This document shows, piece after piece, positions 46,340 to 58,346 of a stretch of DNA of 64,000 nucleotides (position 1 is its first letter; every line of letters begins with the position of its first letter). The DNA lies in NCBI RefSeq assembly GCF_029962835.1, contig NC_080579.1, positions 84,771,959-84,835,958 of the forward strand, in the 5' to 3' direction. The DNA comes from Magnolia sinica (lineage: Eukaryota > Streptophyta > Magnoliopsida > Magnoliales > Magnoliaceae). The position numbers and the translations under genes were made by a program. The notes below the pieces were generated by a model, which saw only the letters and a program-made list of their open reading frames with translations, searched no databases and was not told the origin of the DNA.

Positions 46340-46850
46340 TGCCCACGGACCGGAATCCTCTACGACCCCTGTTTTACGTTGCATGCAACAATAATGTTAT
46401 TTGGGCCCACCATATTGTCTGGGTGACATCCACACCATCGATCACGGATAATAATCGATTCTAAGCCTGAGGAAAAAAAAAGAGAAAGATTCACCCTTCA
46501 GGTTGGCCACATCACAAGGAACAGTGGATAAGGAACATCAACCATATGTTTGTGTATGGGGCCTAAATTGCGTGTATCTATCATCAATGTAAGGCATGAC
46601 TCACCAAAGTAAAGGGAAACGTAATTCAGCTGATCCAAAGTCGCTGGAATTCACAGCATGTAAATTCATAGGTTTTAGGTGCAATTTTGCATTGTACTCA
46701 TTTATTTGGTCTACTTTAGTTTCTTTTCCAGCGTATTTTTTTATGTGCGGTTAAAACAAGGGTTATAACCTGATGGACGGAGTGGATTTCACATATTCCA
46801 CAGGGTGGACCCCACAGCGCTTGGCTCTTTTACGCAGGCGATTGGCGTAC
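46340..46850. mobile_element. Palindromic MITE, diverged
   Basis: Left arm 'gggcccaccatattgtctgg' (46404) and right arm 'gatggacggagtggatttca' (46773) with 'gggtggaccccacag' (46803). The outer ends are eroded. Confidence 0.55.
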
Positions 46851-47029
46851 GGTACCAACTTGACACGTGTTTGGATGCTGTCCTTGGAAATTTGTCCTAT
46901 CTTTAAGATAAGAGCATCTGTGATGTAGACCGTTTTTTGTCGATTTTAGAACCACACATCTCTCCCTGAAATGTGGGGCCCAGACTAGGATTGCCTAGTT
47001 ATCCGTTTAGTAACGACGTCAGTGCTGAA

Positions 47030-47340
47030 AAAGCTCCGTGGGCCCACCATGATGTATGTGTTTTTATTGAGGCCGTCCATTCATTTTTCCTGTTCATTTT
47101 AAGGGCCAAAAAATGAGGTAGATCCAAATTTCAGGTGGACCATACCGGATTGAACGTCCACCGTTAAAATTCTAATGGAACCACGAAAGTTTTTATTCAA
47201 GTTATATTTGTGTTTTCCCTTCATAGTATGTATTACCTAATTAATAGGTTCATGTAGGCCTAGGAAGCTTTTAACGGTGGCAGTTCAATCATTATTGTTT
47301 CACCGGATATTTGGGCTAGGTCATTTAAGGCTCGTTTGAT
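47030..47340. mobile_element. MITE, right arm incomplete
   Basis: Typical left arm 'ggcccaccatgatgtatgtg' at 47041 through 'gcagttcaatcattattgtt' (47280). It then stops, so the outer right arm is missing. Confidence 0.6.
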
Positions 47341-47419
47341 TTTCCAAATTCAATTTAAATGTCTCCCGTTATTACAATTTCACCTGTTTGAGTATTCTTG
47401 CTTTGAAAAACAGCCTAAA

Positions 47420-47735
47420 ATGACTTACATAAATTTGTTAGCTCCATCATAACGTATATGACATATCTGCGTCACTCATCTATTTCATCAAAATATTTTG
47501 GCACCTGAGTCGGAGAATAAAATAAATTTAATATTCAAGTGGCCCACACTAAAGTAAACAGTGGGCTCAAGAAATTTTTAACCAGGAGTGTTTGAATGCA
47601 TTTTTACTATAGTGTGGTCCACTTAAATTTTGAATTTACTTTATTTTTTGACTCATGCCCTAAATTCATTAAGACATGATGATTAAACGGCGTGAATAAT
47701 CTACATACATCATTAGTGAGCCTCACATATATTTG
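47420..47735. mobile_element. Short palindromic MITE derivative
   Basis: Mirror phrases 'gtggcccacactaaagtaaac' (shortened; 47540) and 'actatagtgtggtccactta' (47607). It ends 'atctacatacatcattagtg'. Confidence 0.55.
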
Positions 47736-48564
47736 GCATTTTCCTTAGTATAAGCGGTAGATAAAGTAAAAGTTAAATCAATCACAAAAACCCTCGTGGT
47801 AATTACATGTGAAAATAATTATTACCTATTTTCCGTGCATTTACCTTTAATCAAGATAAACTCAAGCGTGCCCTCGACGTAAAATGACCTGAAAAGAAAG
47901 ATGGCCGGCATGGATAAGACACATACACGGTAGTGGGGCTCCCCTGCCTTTTACAGCATCCATGTCGGTAGTAGAGGGGTCACTACCAAATCCTAGTCCT
48001 CCAGCTCCAGAGACACGGTCAGCCCACACGTGCCTCGAGTCCTCTCAATCCCCAACGCAAGCACACGTGGCAATATGAGATATGTGTGCGAGATCCGAGC
48101 TTTTCATCAGTCTGGGCCACACCAAGTACGCCACGTGGCTCAAAATTCAGCCTACTTCACTATGGTGGCTTGCAATGTACAGATCAAATGGACAGGTAAA
48201 ATAATATATCTAGCCATCTATTTTTATACAATGGCCCACCTGATGAATGGAAAAGCCTAATTTTTAGTCCGTTAAATTTGATCTAAACGGTCTGGCCCTC
48301 CCGTTTGAAAGCTCAGACCTCTCACGCTCATGCCCGAACGTGTGCTTATGTGGGTCCCAATTACCATTTTCTCCTCCACTACGATAGTCATGCCTAAAAC
48401 TAAGAAAAAAGAAGGAAAAAGAAAACTAATCTTTTAATCCGACGGTGGATGCGCCGTATGTTTATCAGATCATAGTCTTCCCGCCTCGCATATTCTAAAC
48501 CTCCGCCATTCCTTAACCTACGCACCGCGGCCTATCTTAAAACCCGGCGCACGCTAAGCAAACC
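47736..48564 (+). promoter_or_regulatory. Upstream region of the SKOR-like gene
   Basis: About 800 bases without a recognised repeat from 47960 on. Several CACGTG-core words (CACACGTGCC 48023, CACACGTGGC 48063, GCCACGTGGC 48131) resemble G-box/ABRE elements, which in other genes answer abscisic acid and stress. Their role here is inference. Confidence 0.45.
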
Positions 48565-48573
48565 CTATATATA
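48565..48573 (+). promoter_or_regulatory. TATA box
   Basis: CTATATATA in AAACCCTATATATACCG; transcription would start about 30 bases downstream, near 48600, giving a leader of roughly 310 bases before ATG 48909. Confidence 0.6.
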
Positions 48574-48653
48574 CCGAATTGCTCGCCTCATTTCTTCTGA
48601 ATCCTTCTCCTCTGCTGCTGTCTGAAGACAGAAGAAATAAAAAAAAAAAAGAG

Positions 48654-48698
48654 ATGAGGGAAAAAACGTCGTGTCATTCCAATCAAAACAGAACGTGA
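48654..48698 (+). CDS. Upstream ORF, 14 codons
   Basis: ATG at 48654 in the predicted leader reads MREKTSCHSNQNRT and stops at 48696-48698, about 210 bases before the main start. Short upstream frames usually lower translation of the main frame. No conserved-peptide family is recognised. Confidence 0.4.
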   Translation: MREKTSCHSNQNRT

Positions 48699-48908
48699 TT
48701 CTCGGCGAGCGTACGATCTCCCTATCTCGTCCTTCGATTTCTATAATTCTCTTCCTGAATTCAAAGATCTTGGTCTTTAGAAGACCGATCTTCTTACATT
48801 TTATTTGTAAGTTTGCGATTCCAAAGGATCTCGTTTTTCAATGCAGGGCCGGATCGGATTCGGATCGGACGGTGGAGATCGAGCTAAGGTGGATTTTGAT
48901 TCGACCAG

Positions 48909-49111
48909 ATGAGGATCAGGAAGGATAAGGCGGGGGATGAATTCAGGGTGGAGGAGTTGAGGGATCGGATGCAGGCGTCTCGGGCGAGTCGACTCAATCT
49001 GATATTGAACGAGTTCAGAATTGATACGAATCGGAGGCTACCGAGTGCGGAGAGCGTCATGGAAGGGATTAAGGGGTGTTCTGAAGGTCTCATTATCCTT
49101 CCCGATAACAG
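48909..49111 (+). CDS. First exon, SKOR/GORK-type outward Shaker K+ channel (probable)
   Basis: From ATG 48909 the exon encodes about 68 residues: MRIRKDKAGDEFRVEELRDR, then the SRASRLNLILNEFRID block, a basic-serine stretch (NRRLPSAESVMEGIKG), and SEGLIILPDNR. The order V-E-L-R-D..., SR.SR(F/L)NLI.NE, RES..GI...S.GL.I.PDNRW is what I recall for the cytosolic N-terminus of plant outward-rectifying Shaker channels, just before the first membrane helix. A donor AG|GTGAGC splits the Arg codon (phase 2), so the next exon should start with G and then TGG for Trp. These channels release K+ into xylem (SKOR) or from guard cells (GORK). No voltage-sensor, pore (GYGD), cyclic-nucleotide or ankyrin exon is visible in the rest of the window. 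Alternative: another gene sharing this short N-terminus, or an orphan exon. Confidence 0.55.
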
Positions 49112-49114
49112 GTG

Positions 49115-49116
<2 letters not shown>

Positions 49117-49148
<32 letters not shown>
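49117..49148. repeat. (CT)n microsatellite at intron start
   Basis: Sixteen or so CT units begin five bases after the splice donor. Confidence 0.9.
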
Positions 49149-49152
<4 letters not shown>

Positions 49153-49514
49153 GGGGAGACACGTCGCGCGCGGCAAATGGTAGCGTTTCTTCCAAAATCC
49201 TCGGCGATTCTTGATTTTCCGCCTTCGGTTTTTGTTTGGGCGTGAGTCTCGCTTGGTAGTCCGCGGGGCTACCTGAAACAGTGCTGTTCCGCACTCTATG
49301 AAATGAACAGTAATGCTTTTCTGCTAAACCGACTCCATGGACCAGAGATTGAAGAGTTGGCGGCACACGTGTGAAAGATCCAGACCAAAGTTGGGTGGGG
49401 CCGAGCCCAAACATGCCCGAATACACTCGTGTGGACAGCTCTAAAGAAAAGAACCAACGGCCTATAAATGTAGCCTGTGGCTCAGATGTTACGTCGGCCA
49501 GCTGGATTCGGTAC

Positions 49515-50105
49515 GGAAGCGGATTGGCTGGTGTACCGCACAGCAGCGACCTGGCTGGTGTGTCGACGTCACCAAGTTCTATGGACCTCACCATGAGGCA
49601 CGTGTTATATCTAAACCGTCCATCCATTTTGTAAGATCACTATAAGGGTTGAGCTCAAAAATAAGACATATCCGAGAATTAAGTCGACCACATTGCAGAA
49701 AGCAGCGGGAGATTGAATGTCAACCATTGAAACCTTCTAGGAGGTCACAGAAGTTTTGGATCAATCTGATATTTGTTTTTTCTCTTCATCCATGTTTATG
49801 TGACCTCATGAGTAGATTGGATAGAGAAAAAACATTATGGTGGGTCCCAAGAATGTTTCAACGGTGGGAATCATTGTTCCACTGATGTGGTCCACTTGAG
49901 CTTTTGGATACTACTCATTTTTGGGTATCGCCAAATGGATGGACGGTGTAGATATATTTAATACATCGTGATGGGCCCACTGAACTTTGATCTTCTTTCC
50001 ATGTTAGTATCATCACGGACCTCGAGGACTGCTGGGCTCTTCTGCATGGGCTACCTACATACACCAGCGAGGTTGCTGGTGTGCAGTACATGGCTCAGAT
50101 ATTGT
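49515..50105. mobile_element. Palindromic MITE in the presumed first intron
   Basis: It starts GGAAGCGGATTGGCTGG. A GCTGGTGTACCGCACAGCAG block on the left mirrors CACCAGCGAGG...GCTGGTGTGCAGTACA on the right (50060-50090). Inner arms carry the family phrases. Confidence 0.65.
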
Positions 50106-50479
50106 CCACGTGTGGGCACGTGCACATTGGTTCAGATCTTCAATCTCTCGTCGCCGGAAGTTGCTTTATCATCTCTGTATCAGGACAGATTTTATTTTAT
50201 TTTTCCCTCCAAGTGGGGCCCACGGTTCAGTGATCCATGCAATTGTTTTGTTGCACCCCACTTTGGTGGGCCATGCCTGGAAGCCACAGTGGGAGATCAT
50301 AAACTCCGGGCTTGGGCCATTTTTCCAGTTGAATCTAGACCGTTGTTTTTATTTCTCTTCTCGGCCATCTATCTTCAGGCCCCAAAAGTTTGGGCATGGG
50401 CCTTCCACGGCAGGCCCAACATAGGTATGGAATCGTTCACGGAACATGGGACCCACTTGTAAGCTGAAGGACTGAGATC
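50106..50479. other. Presumed intron sequence
   Basis: Two overlapping plus-strand frames (49968-50462 and 50110-50424) are open here but show no domain. The first runs into MITE sequence. No exon-like borders with channel motifs. Confidence 0.35.
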
Positions 50480-50900
50480 TTCTACAACACCACTGCGTAA
50501 ACCATAAGGCCTATGGGGCCGCCATGTTTTCTATGTAAAATCCATTCCATCTATCAGGTTTTATCCTCAATGTTGGACTCGAGGACTTAGAATCAGGTAG
50601 ACCCACGACTCATATGGGCCACACCACATGGAGCAATGGGGATGAGATGCTAACAAATAAGGACAAAGAAAATACAAAAATCAGCTTGATACAAAAGCTC
50701 ATGCGGGCCACACACCATGTAAACTTAGCAGTTATGGGAGCAATTTTATATTGCTCACGGTGCTGTAGACCACACGAGTTTTTAATTAGGCCCATCTCTC
50801 ATACATAAGGTATTTATAATGTTTTTCATCTGATTATGGACGTATCAGATTTACTTACAGTGTACAACGTGTTAGATCCCACAGAGCCCGAGCGTTTTAT
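50480..50900. mobile_element. MITE, diverged
   Basis: 'tatggggccgccatgttttc' (50513), 'gggccacaccacatggagca' (50618) and 'atgcgggccacacaccatgt' (50701) are family phrases. The ends are eroded and only one arm direction is clear. Confidence 0.5.
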
Positions 50901-51012
50901 GCAGTATAAAACAGGTGTTGCAGGCGATTATTGTCCCAAGCTGAAGACTCCATTTCTTGGGTTGAGGATGGGGAGTTGTAGTAGTTTATCATGTGAGGTG
51001 GTGGATGACTTA

Positions 51013-51633
51013 GGGGTCGTTTGGCACCACGGGGATTTGAGGGGGATTTTAAATTCGCTGGGTTGTTTGGCACCATGAAGTAACCGGGGATTTGAAATCC
51101 AGGGGGTTTCAAATCCCATTATTGAGGGTTTGAAATAGACCTTGGATTACATCGAAAATCATTCCCATAGTTGCATGTGTATCACTATACTATTAATCTA
51201 TTGGACAAATGGCCCACTAATTATATCCTAAAATAATTAGATTATCAATTGCATCACTATAATTACTTTAATACGACGATCATCACCGTCCAAACATTGT
51301 CCATGTAAATCAGCAGTTAAAAATTGTTGATTAGTCACTTGGACGTGATCTTGTGCTTGTTGCCCATCCGAGACTTGGAATTTCATCACTTTTTGGCAAA
51401 GTATATATTTCAGCGGGCTTGTTACAACCACTGTATCAAAAACTATATAAGTTCACTAATTAGAAATATTAAAGTTAATTTAGTAATTAAATTCAAACCC
51501 CCGCAAATATACTATGAATACCTTTGGATTAAAGTTGATTCTCACTCAGGGGTGCCAAACACAATAAGAGGATTTCAAATCTAGGGGGGTTCTTAATCCA
51601 GGGGGTTTCAAATCCACGCTCCCAAACAGGCCC
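51013..51633. mobile_element. GGGGTCGTTTGGCACC-type MITE (hAT- or Harbinger-like)
   Basis: Left end GGGGTCGTTTGGCACC and right end GCTCCCAAACAGGCCC form an imperfect inverted repeat. Just inside them, GGGGATTTGAGGGG and repeated CCAGGGGGTTTCAAATCC motifs occur at both ends, sub-terminal repeats bound by transposase in related elements. It is unrelated to the palindromic MITE family. No clear target duplication. Confidence 0.6.
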
Positions 51634-51744
51634 ATAGTGAAAGTTCGGATGCTTGTAAAGTAAAAAAGTAGGTTTTTGCTTTTTGTTTTTGCTTAACGTT
51701 TGAGTCACTTTATATCGTCTTTGAAATTTGGGTGTTTGGGTAGG

Positions 51745-52274
51745 GACGTAGATTGCGTCTTACCCCTACCCAGACAATAATCCGTCTGGGCAAGGCTCTG
51801 TGGGACCCACCTTGATGTAAGTATTTTATTCACACCGTTAATTGTTTTTATATGATTATTTTAAGATATGAGCCAAAAATTGAGCTAGTTTCAGGGCTTA
51901 AGTGGACCACAAATTGGGGATTAAACTTCCACCATTAAAAACTTCCTGGGAGCTGGAGAAGTGTCGGATCAAGATGAAATTTGTGTTTTCACTTCATCCA
52001 AGTCTGCATGACCTTATTAATAGGTTGGGTGGTAAAAAAACATCACGTTGACCCTTAGAAATGTTTCAACGGTGGATGTCATTATCACTGCAGCTTCCTT
52101 TGATGTGGTCCACTGGATTTGTATATCTGCTTCATTTTTTGTATGATATATTAAAATGATTTCAGAAAAGCGATTAACAGTGTGGATAAAATACTTACAT
52201 TACGATGGGCCCCACAGATCCCTGCTCGGACGGATTACCGTCCGGGTGAGGGTAGGGCGCAATCTGCATTCGTC
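51745..52274. mobile_element. Palindromic MITE with near-9-bp duplication
   Basis: Termini GACGTAGATTGCGTC and GGGCGCAATCTGCATTCGTC mirror each other. The inner CCCAGACAATAATCCGTCTGGG is itself palindromic. Flanks TGGGTAGGG and CGGGTAGGA agree at 7 of 9 positions. Confidence 0.75.
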
Positions 52275-52959
52275 CGGGTAGGAGACTCGAAGAATACCAA
52301 GCCTGTGAACTATATTATTTTGAATCTTAACATCATATATACAATCATTCAATTAATTCGTAAAATCAACATTGATATAAAGGAAAATTCTATTAAAATA
52401 AATTCCAAACCATTGTCCTACTCACTAATCATGAAAAAGAAATCTTTATGCGTTCTACCTCCTATTTTTTATGAAGAGAATGACTCTTTTTATCAAAGGA
52501 TCAGAAAAAATAAAAAATAAAAAATTAGTCCAAATTCCTTACGAGAATGATTTAGAAGATCCAAAACCATACTATAATTCTTATTACATCAATAATTGAA
52601 AATTAAACTAAACCCAATACAATTGAAGAATCTAGTAACAATATCCAAAATTTCTAACAAATTGAAAATTGAAAATCAAACTAATCTTAGTGCACTCAAA
52701 GAAATAATAGTAGAGGTTTGTATGCTCAAAATACTCTAGTTCATCACCTGAAAAGATAGTTAGAATGGAGTAAGCACAATGACTCAAGTGTGATCACGTC
52801 CTTCCAACCTTTAATAATATAGATACTAATGAACTTAAAAACAACATTCATATCATGCATGCAGTGCTGAACATTAAAGGAAATTGTATCATGGTGTTTT
52901 CGGAATCCAAGGTAGAGTACTTTATTCATTTTGGATCATTTAGGGCAGAACACCCGTGC
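52275..52959. other. AT-rich stretch, no gene
   Basis: Strongly AT-rich. The 112-residue frame at 52182-52520 begins in MITE sequence and is low complexity. Confidence 0.4.
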
Positions 52960-52964
52960 ATATA

Positions 52965-55900
52965 TGTAATGCCCCGAAATTCGGGGGCCGAGTGAATACT
53001 CGACTCCCGATATCTCGGGTGATACTTATGCTCTGCAGAAGCGGGATTCTATAGTTCGTCTCACATGGCATTTGAGCAGTTCATAGAATTAAAATAGACT
53101 ATGCGATGTACCCTTTAATAAACATAAATTTTAATGCACGTAAATGAACTAACAAGTAAAGTATGTCTATCCAAAGTATGGGACTACAGCTGAGTGAAAT
53201 ATACATTTCCAAAAATACAAAATGTGTCGACCTTAAAATCTCATCGATGTCCCAAAAGTATCTTACATCAGCCTACCCAATAACTAAAAGTATGAGGACT
53301 CCTCATCCGAGTCGATGTGCGCCTCCTCTAACGCATCAAACTCCATAGTACCTGCATCTACAACAATGTCTGGTTGGTGTTTTAAAACACCATCCTAGAG
53401 TGAGAGTAAGTGATCAAATCAGTGGTTCCATTAACTTTAAGTTATGCATGTTTTCAATTCCACTAGCACAAGTAATGATAAGGCAATTTAAACTCCCAAT
53501 TCCTAAATGCTCTTATTAATGTACGTGCATATTGTCATGATATGATGCATGCCCTCACAATCCAACACTCCCTCATAAGCGACTCTGACTCCATATTCGT
53601 AAATGCCAACACTCCATTAGCATGCGACCACAATGCCGAAGTCGTCATAGCCTAAACTAATGCGATGCGATGAATATTCATATTAGCCGAGTGAATTAAT
53701 TAAGTATGTTCATCTAACGAAATTGGAGAAGCTGGAACACCTCCATTTAGTCAATGACCTTATCCAGATTGCTAGGCACAAAGCGCTCGTAGCGAATTTG
53801 TGCCTACAATTCTTGATTTGTATTAGGGTTTACCACCCAGACGACAACTCCCCAATCAATGTGAAGCTAACACTGGCTCAACCAACTGACCTTACGATCA
53901 CTAAGGATCCGAATGACATAGCCTGGATGCACAGGGTCAGGCCGCCCATCGATGGATGGAAGGCACCCACAAATGATGTAAGCGTGGTCACCCAAACGCA
54001 ATTGTGGAACGGTCGCGACATTATTACTGTTTAATGTACTAGGCTCATAGCCTCCTTGATTACTCATTGGTCACTACGAGGAGGCTCATCACCCGAGCGT
54101 AGGCCAACAACACAGACACAGTGTCCCATACTATCATGCCCAGCTCCTGAGACTAGTGGATCATATCACTAACGGTTATTAGTAGGCCTTTCATGGGTAT
54201 AAGGTACTCCAGATTCAGGCAAGTGTGATCGTACATGGTGGATACACATGTTTGGTCGGCTATTAGCCTAGTTCAGTTGACTCAAGTGAACCCTGATGTA
54301 ACCGACATTGGGTGTAAGCATCCCTTATAGTCCGACTACTGTCGATTATCCGCGTTCCCCCCGGGTCAATCGGACTAGTCTGGAGTGGCTGACCTAGTCA
54401 GGGCCACCCTCGTGGGGTTGCAGTTTGTCGGCCAATCTGACTACCCAAGTAGTTCCAGTCAATCAATGACACTAATAATTTAACTACGCAACTGCATGGA
54501 GGGATACAAGCAATAAATCAGGAAATTCTATTCTATTGGGCAATTTATCGAACATGCAAGCTGTGTTACAATTAACATAGCAATTCATGTGCGGTAAGAC
54601 GAATTGAGTGTATGGGCAAGTGAGTAGTAGGCAGCATGAGCAACAAATTACAAATTCAACCTATTCTAGCAACCAATCGAACATACATGCTTCATTACAC
54701 ACATATAGCAATTCATGAAAAGTAAATGGGCCATACAAGTACGCACAAGTTAGCATGCATTCATTCATTCATGACACAAATAATAAATCATGGCACAGGG
54801 TTCAATAAACGGCAAAACTAGGGGTAATGGTTTGCACCTTGGATTGGTACATCGAATTCAGACTCATTCCTAGGGCTAGGGTTCCATAGGTTGGCTTACC
54901 GGTGTCCTGCACCAGCATGGTTAGCTTGCAAGGGTATATGCAATCGGCCATCAAGGCCCAAATATCAAAGAAATGATCGATAGTTACCTCTATTTGTTGC
55001 TGGGATAATTCCGGCGGTGCAGCACAGTCACGGCTACGTCGCGAGCTAGCGGGGATGGGGTGTATCCTCCAATCAGTCCCCTCCTACACTTCCTTCCCCT
55101 CCTCTCTCTCTCCCTCTCTTGTTGCAAGTGAAAATTCGTATGGGAGAGAGAGTGGGAAATTGGGGCTATTTATAGTGCCAGGATGTGCACAAATAGCCCC
55201 GGTGCCCCTTTTTCCAATTAACTTGACCTGGGAGAGACTGTTTTCGACCTATAGGGCCTTTCGGGGGCTCAATGGCTTACTTACACCAGGGGGCAAGTGC
55301 CCCACTAAGGGATCTATGTTTCATCACAACTGGACAGCAATCGGACGCTTCGATTAGCTGTGGGGGCCCCACTTACGACTAACGGTCGTTGGTGATCGAT
55401 CGGGACCATGGCTATATGGATATGAACGGGAAAAAATCTTTAACTCGCGCATCGAGTTTAGTTGTAATCTAACGGTCGGAAAGCCATAACTTTGCGAATG
55501 AGCGAAATGTTTATTTCACTCAAGTTTCAGATTTCAGCTTAGGGCATTCGCGTATTCCAAGCACTAGGCCTATGGACCAAGTTAAGTAGTTCCGGGCGCT
55601 TTCTTGGTTCGCCACCTACGATGGGTGTCGAGCCTAGTGAGACAGATATTATTCTATAGTTTCGGGATTAGTGGCCCACTAATGAGTGGTTTTTAGCTTG
55701 TTCAGATAATCAGAGCATTTCTAGAATGAATTGGGTAGGGAGATCTCGTGCACAATGATTAGGGTTTGAATTAGCTAAAGTTCATAATGTGTCCTATTCG
55801 TAAGTAGCAAAAATGACGATTTAGTTATAATCACTTTAAACCGTTATTTCGTAGGCTAAATGACTAGCTGGGTTGATATGGTTTGTTAATTAAGATTCTA

Positions 55901-56193
55901 ACCCCTAATTGTCTTGACTTTAGGTATGTCTTTACTTAGTTACGGTTGTCTCGATTAGTTAGTGATAGGTCGGCTAGATTTGAACCCTACCTGAACAAAT
56001 CCCGAGGCTAAATTCCATATTTAAGTGATCAGACGGATTCTTTATCTTCATACGGTTGATTAATCGGATTGTGTAGTTTTTTACCGATACCACCTGCGTA
56101 TATACTCACTTCGAACGTCATGGGTCAGTAAGTAACAACGTAGGCTAGTCATATAATTGAAAGTCTTAAATTGCAAAAATGTAGGATGTTACA
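52965..56193 (-). mobile_element. 3.2-kb solo LTR, Tekay-like gypsy, antisense, TSD ATATA
   Basis: TGTAATGCCCCGAAATTCGG at 52965 and GGATGTTACA ending 56193 form a TGTAA/TTACA pair flanked by ATATA on both sides (52960-52964 and 56194-56198). Orientation is minus: the reversed terminus reads TTTCGGGGCATTACA, and a minus-strand TATA box (CTATAAATAG, 55166-55175) precedes a CT/AG-rich leader. No gag or pol is present, so it is a solo LTR left by recombination. The exact TSD suggests a fairly recent insertion. The lineage is inferred from the termini. Confidence 0.85.
55166..55175 (-). promoter_or_regulatory. TATA box of the solo LTR
   Basis: CTATTTATAG on the plus strand is CTATAAATAG on the minus strand, followed on that strand by GCCCC and pyrimidine-rich sequence. 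It fits an LTR promoter. Confidence 0.5.
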
Positions 56194-58252
56194 ATATACT
56201 TTTAGGAAGTCTCGGGCAAGGCACCGTATTCGTTTTTCATCGCAGGGCAACGTAACTCATACTATCATTTCATATGTCATAATTACAACCAATATAATAA
56301 TGTAAACATTTTTTATCCCAGGGTAATGCAACCCATAGTATCATTTCGTCTGTCATAAATGCATCACATAAGCTCATATATCCTTTCTTCCATTTCAACG
56401 TAACTTAAGCATAATTATAACTCATCATCACTTCCAAACTATACCTTGAAATGAAATACAAACATCTAAAATTTAAAATGCACTTAAGTTTCAAATAAAA
56501 CATCCAATACCAAGGAATAACTCAAAACTAACTCAAATCGCGTTGTACGAAAATTGAAAATAAAACCAATATAATAATGTAAATCCAAAATTATAAACAT
56601 CATGAAGATCACCCACTTGATTTAGTTGTGAGATGACCTACATTATCGTTAGAATTGACGCTTATGAAATCAAATTTCAATTCTACTTAAACTCAGTTGG
56701 GCTCCGTTCCACTTGATGCGACTCGCTGGGTTTTCAATGCGAATCGATGAGACTTCAGTGTGAAATCACACACGCTAATTCTTCAACCCTTAATCTAGGT
56801 TTCTCGGATTCTTGGACCAATGCACAACTATTTAACAGTTTGACTCACTTAGTTGACTCAGTGAGTCGCAAAGATTAACACTATAATTAAGGTTTAGTCT
56901 GAATCTTAAATTCAAAAGAGAGGTTTACTTGTTAAACGGTGTAGGTAGAGCATGACTCGACCCCCGAATCACCCTTAAATTCAGAAGGCAGTTGGTCAAC
57001 TCAGCGAGTTGACTTGGCTACAACAATCTTCTCTCTCTCTCTCTTGCAATTTTCTTCCTTTTTCTTCCTATTTTCTTCTTTTCTTCTTTCTCCTCCCCTT
57101 TAGAACGTCTGACAAATGGACATTGGAAGTTAACAACTCGTATATGAGTTAAGGCGGCGAGTTGTGAACTCGGTTCAATTTTCCTTCCCTCTCTCAAACT
57201 CAGTCTCTCGATCTCTTTCTAGGTTTCTCTCAAATGCGTATTCTGCTATGCAATATCTCTCGTTGGGAGGTTTTATTTATTTATTTATTATTATTGTATA
57301 AGGCTCACAATTCTGGATAACCTAGTTGTGATGGGCTTGTTGAGCGAGTTTTGTATGGAACTCTCCAACAACTTGGTTCTGCACATTTGATTTAGTTTGC
57401 TAACTTTATTTGATACGTTGATTTGTCTAGATCTCTGGTGATGTTTCACTGATCAAGTTGGCCTCATAATAGTCAGATTTTGATCTCAAATAAATGGTTA
57501 CAACGTCCATATGGTTTTGGGTTTCTCAGCAGGAAGAAAAGCTCCTCTAATGGCGAATTTGTGTGCTATATGTTTCTTGATGTTTTGAGCCTGCTAGAAG
57601 TTCATATCAATCCTGGGAAGCTTAGGAACAATTGAAATTGAAGCTCTGTGAAGGTTTTCTTGGGAGGTTCAATGATTGATGAGTTCGGCTGCCTTTCGTC
57701 GAGGATGGCGAGAAGCGCAGGCGCTAGCTTACGTTGTGGATAACGTAATGGTTATCATTTCTGGATTGGAGAGTGATAGGGGGTCACTCAGACTTCAATG
57801 GTCTAGATAGGATAGCTTATGAGGCTTCCTTCATTCCTGGAAACCAATCTTTTGTGGTTATGAATTCGGTGATAATCTGCAAGCGATAGAGATCTTGGAT
57901 TCAGAGGGTTGAGATCCATTATTTGAACGATTATGATTGGTTGAAGATCTGCTAGAGATGATTCTTGATTCGATGGTCATAACGTCACTGGAATGGAAAG
58001 GGTTAAGAGTCGGAGAAGGATTCGGCCAGGTGTTGCAGTTCGCGGCTGACTCTGGAAGACTAATTGGAGTCCACTTGTGAGGTTCGGGAGTAATCCACTC
58101 TGTCCAACTGCTAAGGTGGGCCGAGATAAATCATGAGGTGAAAAATGAATCTGAGACTCGAGTAGGTCGCACAACAAGGAATAGTGGGGATGAACACAGG
58201 TCGTTGAGATCTACCATGGCTAACTAATGGACGGTTTGGATCACACATGTGT

Positions 58253-58346
58253 GTCCCACTACTGAAGGATGAATAGGTGGAGTGGGAGAGGGATCTCATG
58301 TCCCACCACTGAAGGACAAATAGGTGGAATGGGAGAGGGATCGAAG
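58253..58346. repeat. Two tandem copies of a 47-bp unit
   Basis: Both units start GTCCCAC(T/C)ACTGAAGGA and end GGGAGAGGGATC(T/G). A handful of differences. Confidence 0.85.

Noticed and set aside
48807..48846. GTAAGT...TGCAG pair in the leader of the channel-like gene
   Set aside because: It would make a 40-base intron, below the usual plant minimum of about 60-70 bases.
49021..49627. 247-residue minus-strand frame across the channel-like exon
   Set aside because: It runs antisense to the exon and through the CT microsatellite (an Arg/Glu repeat) into a MITE. The plus-strand exon with TATA and donor explains the region better.
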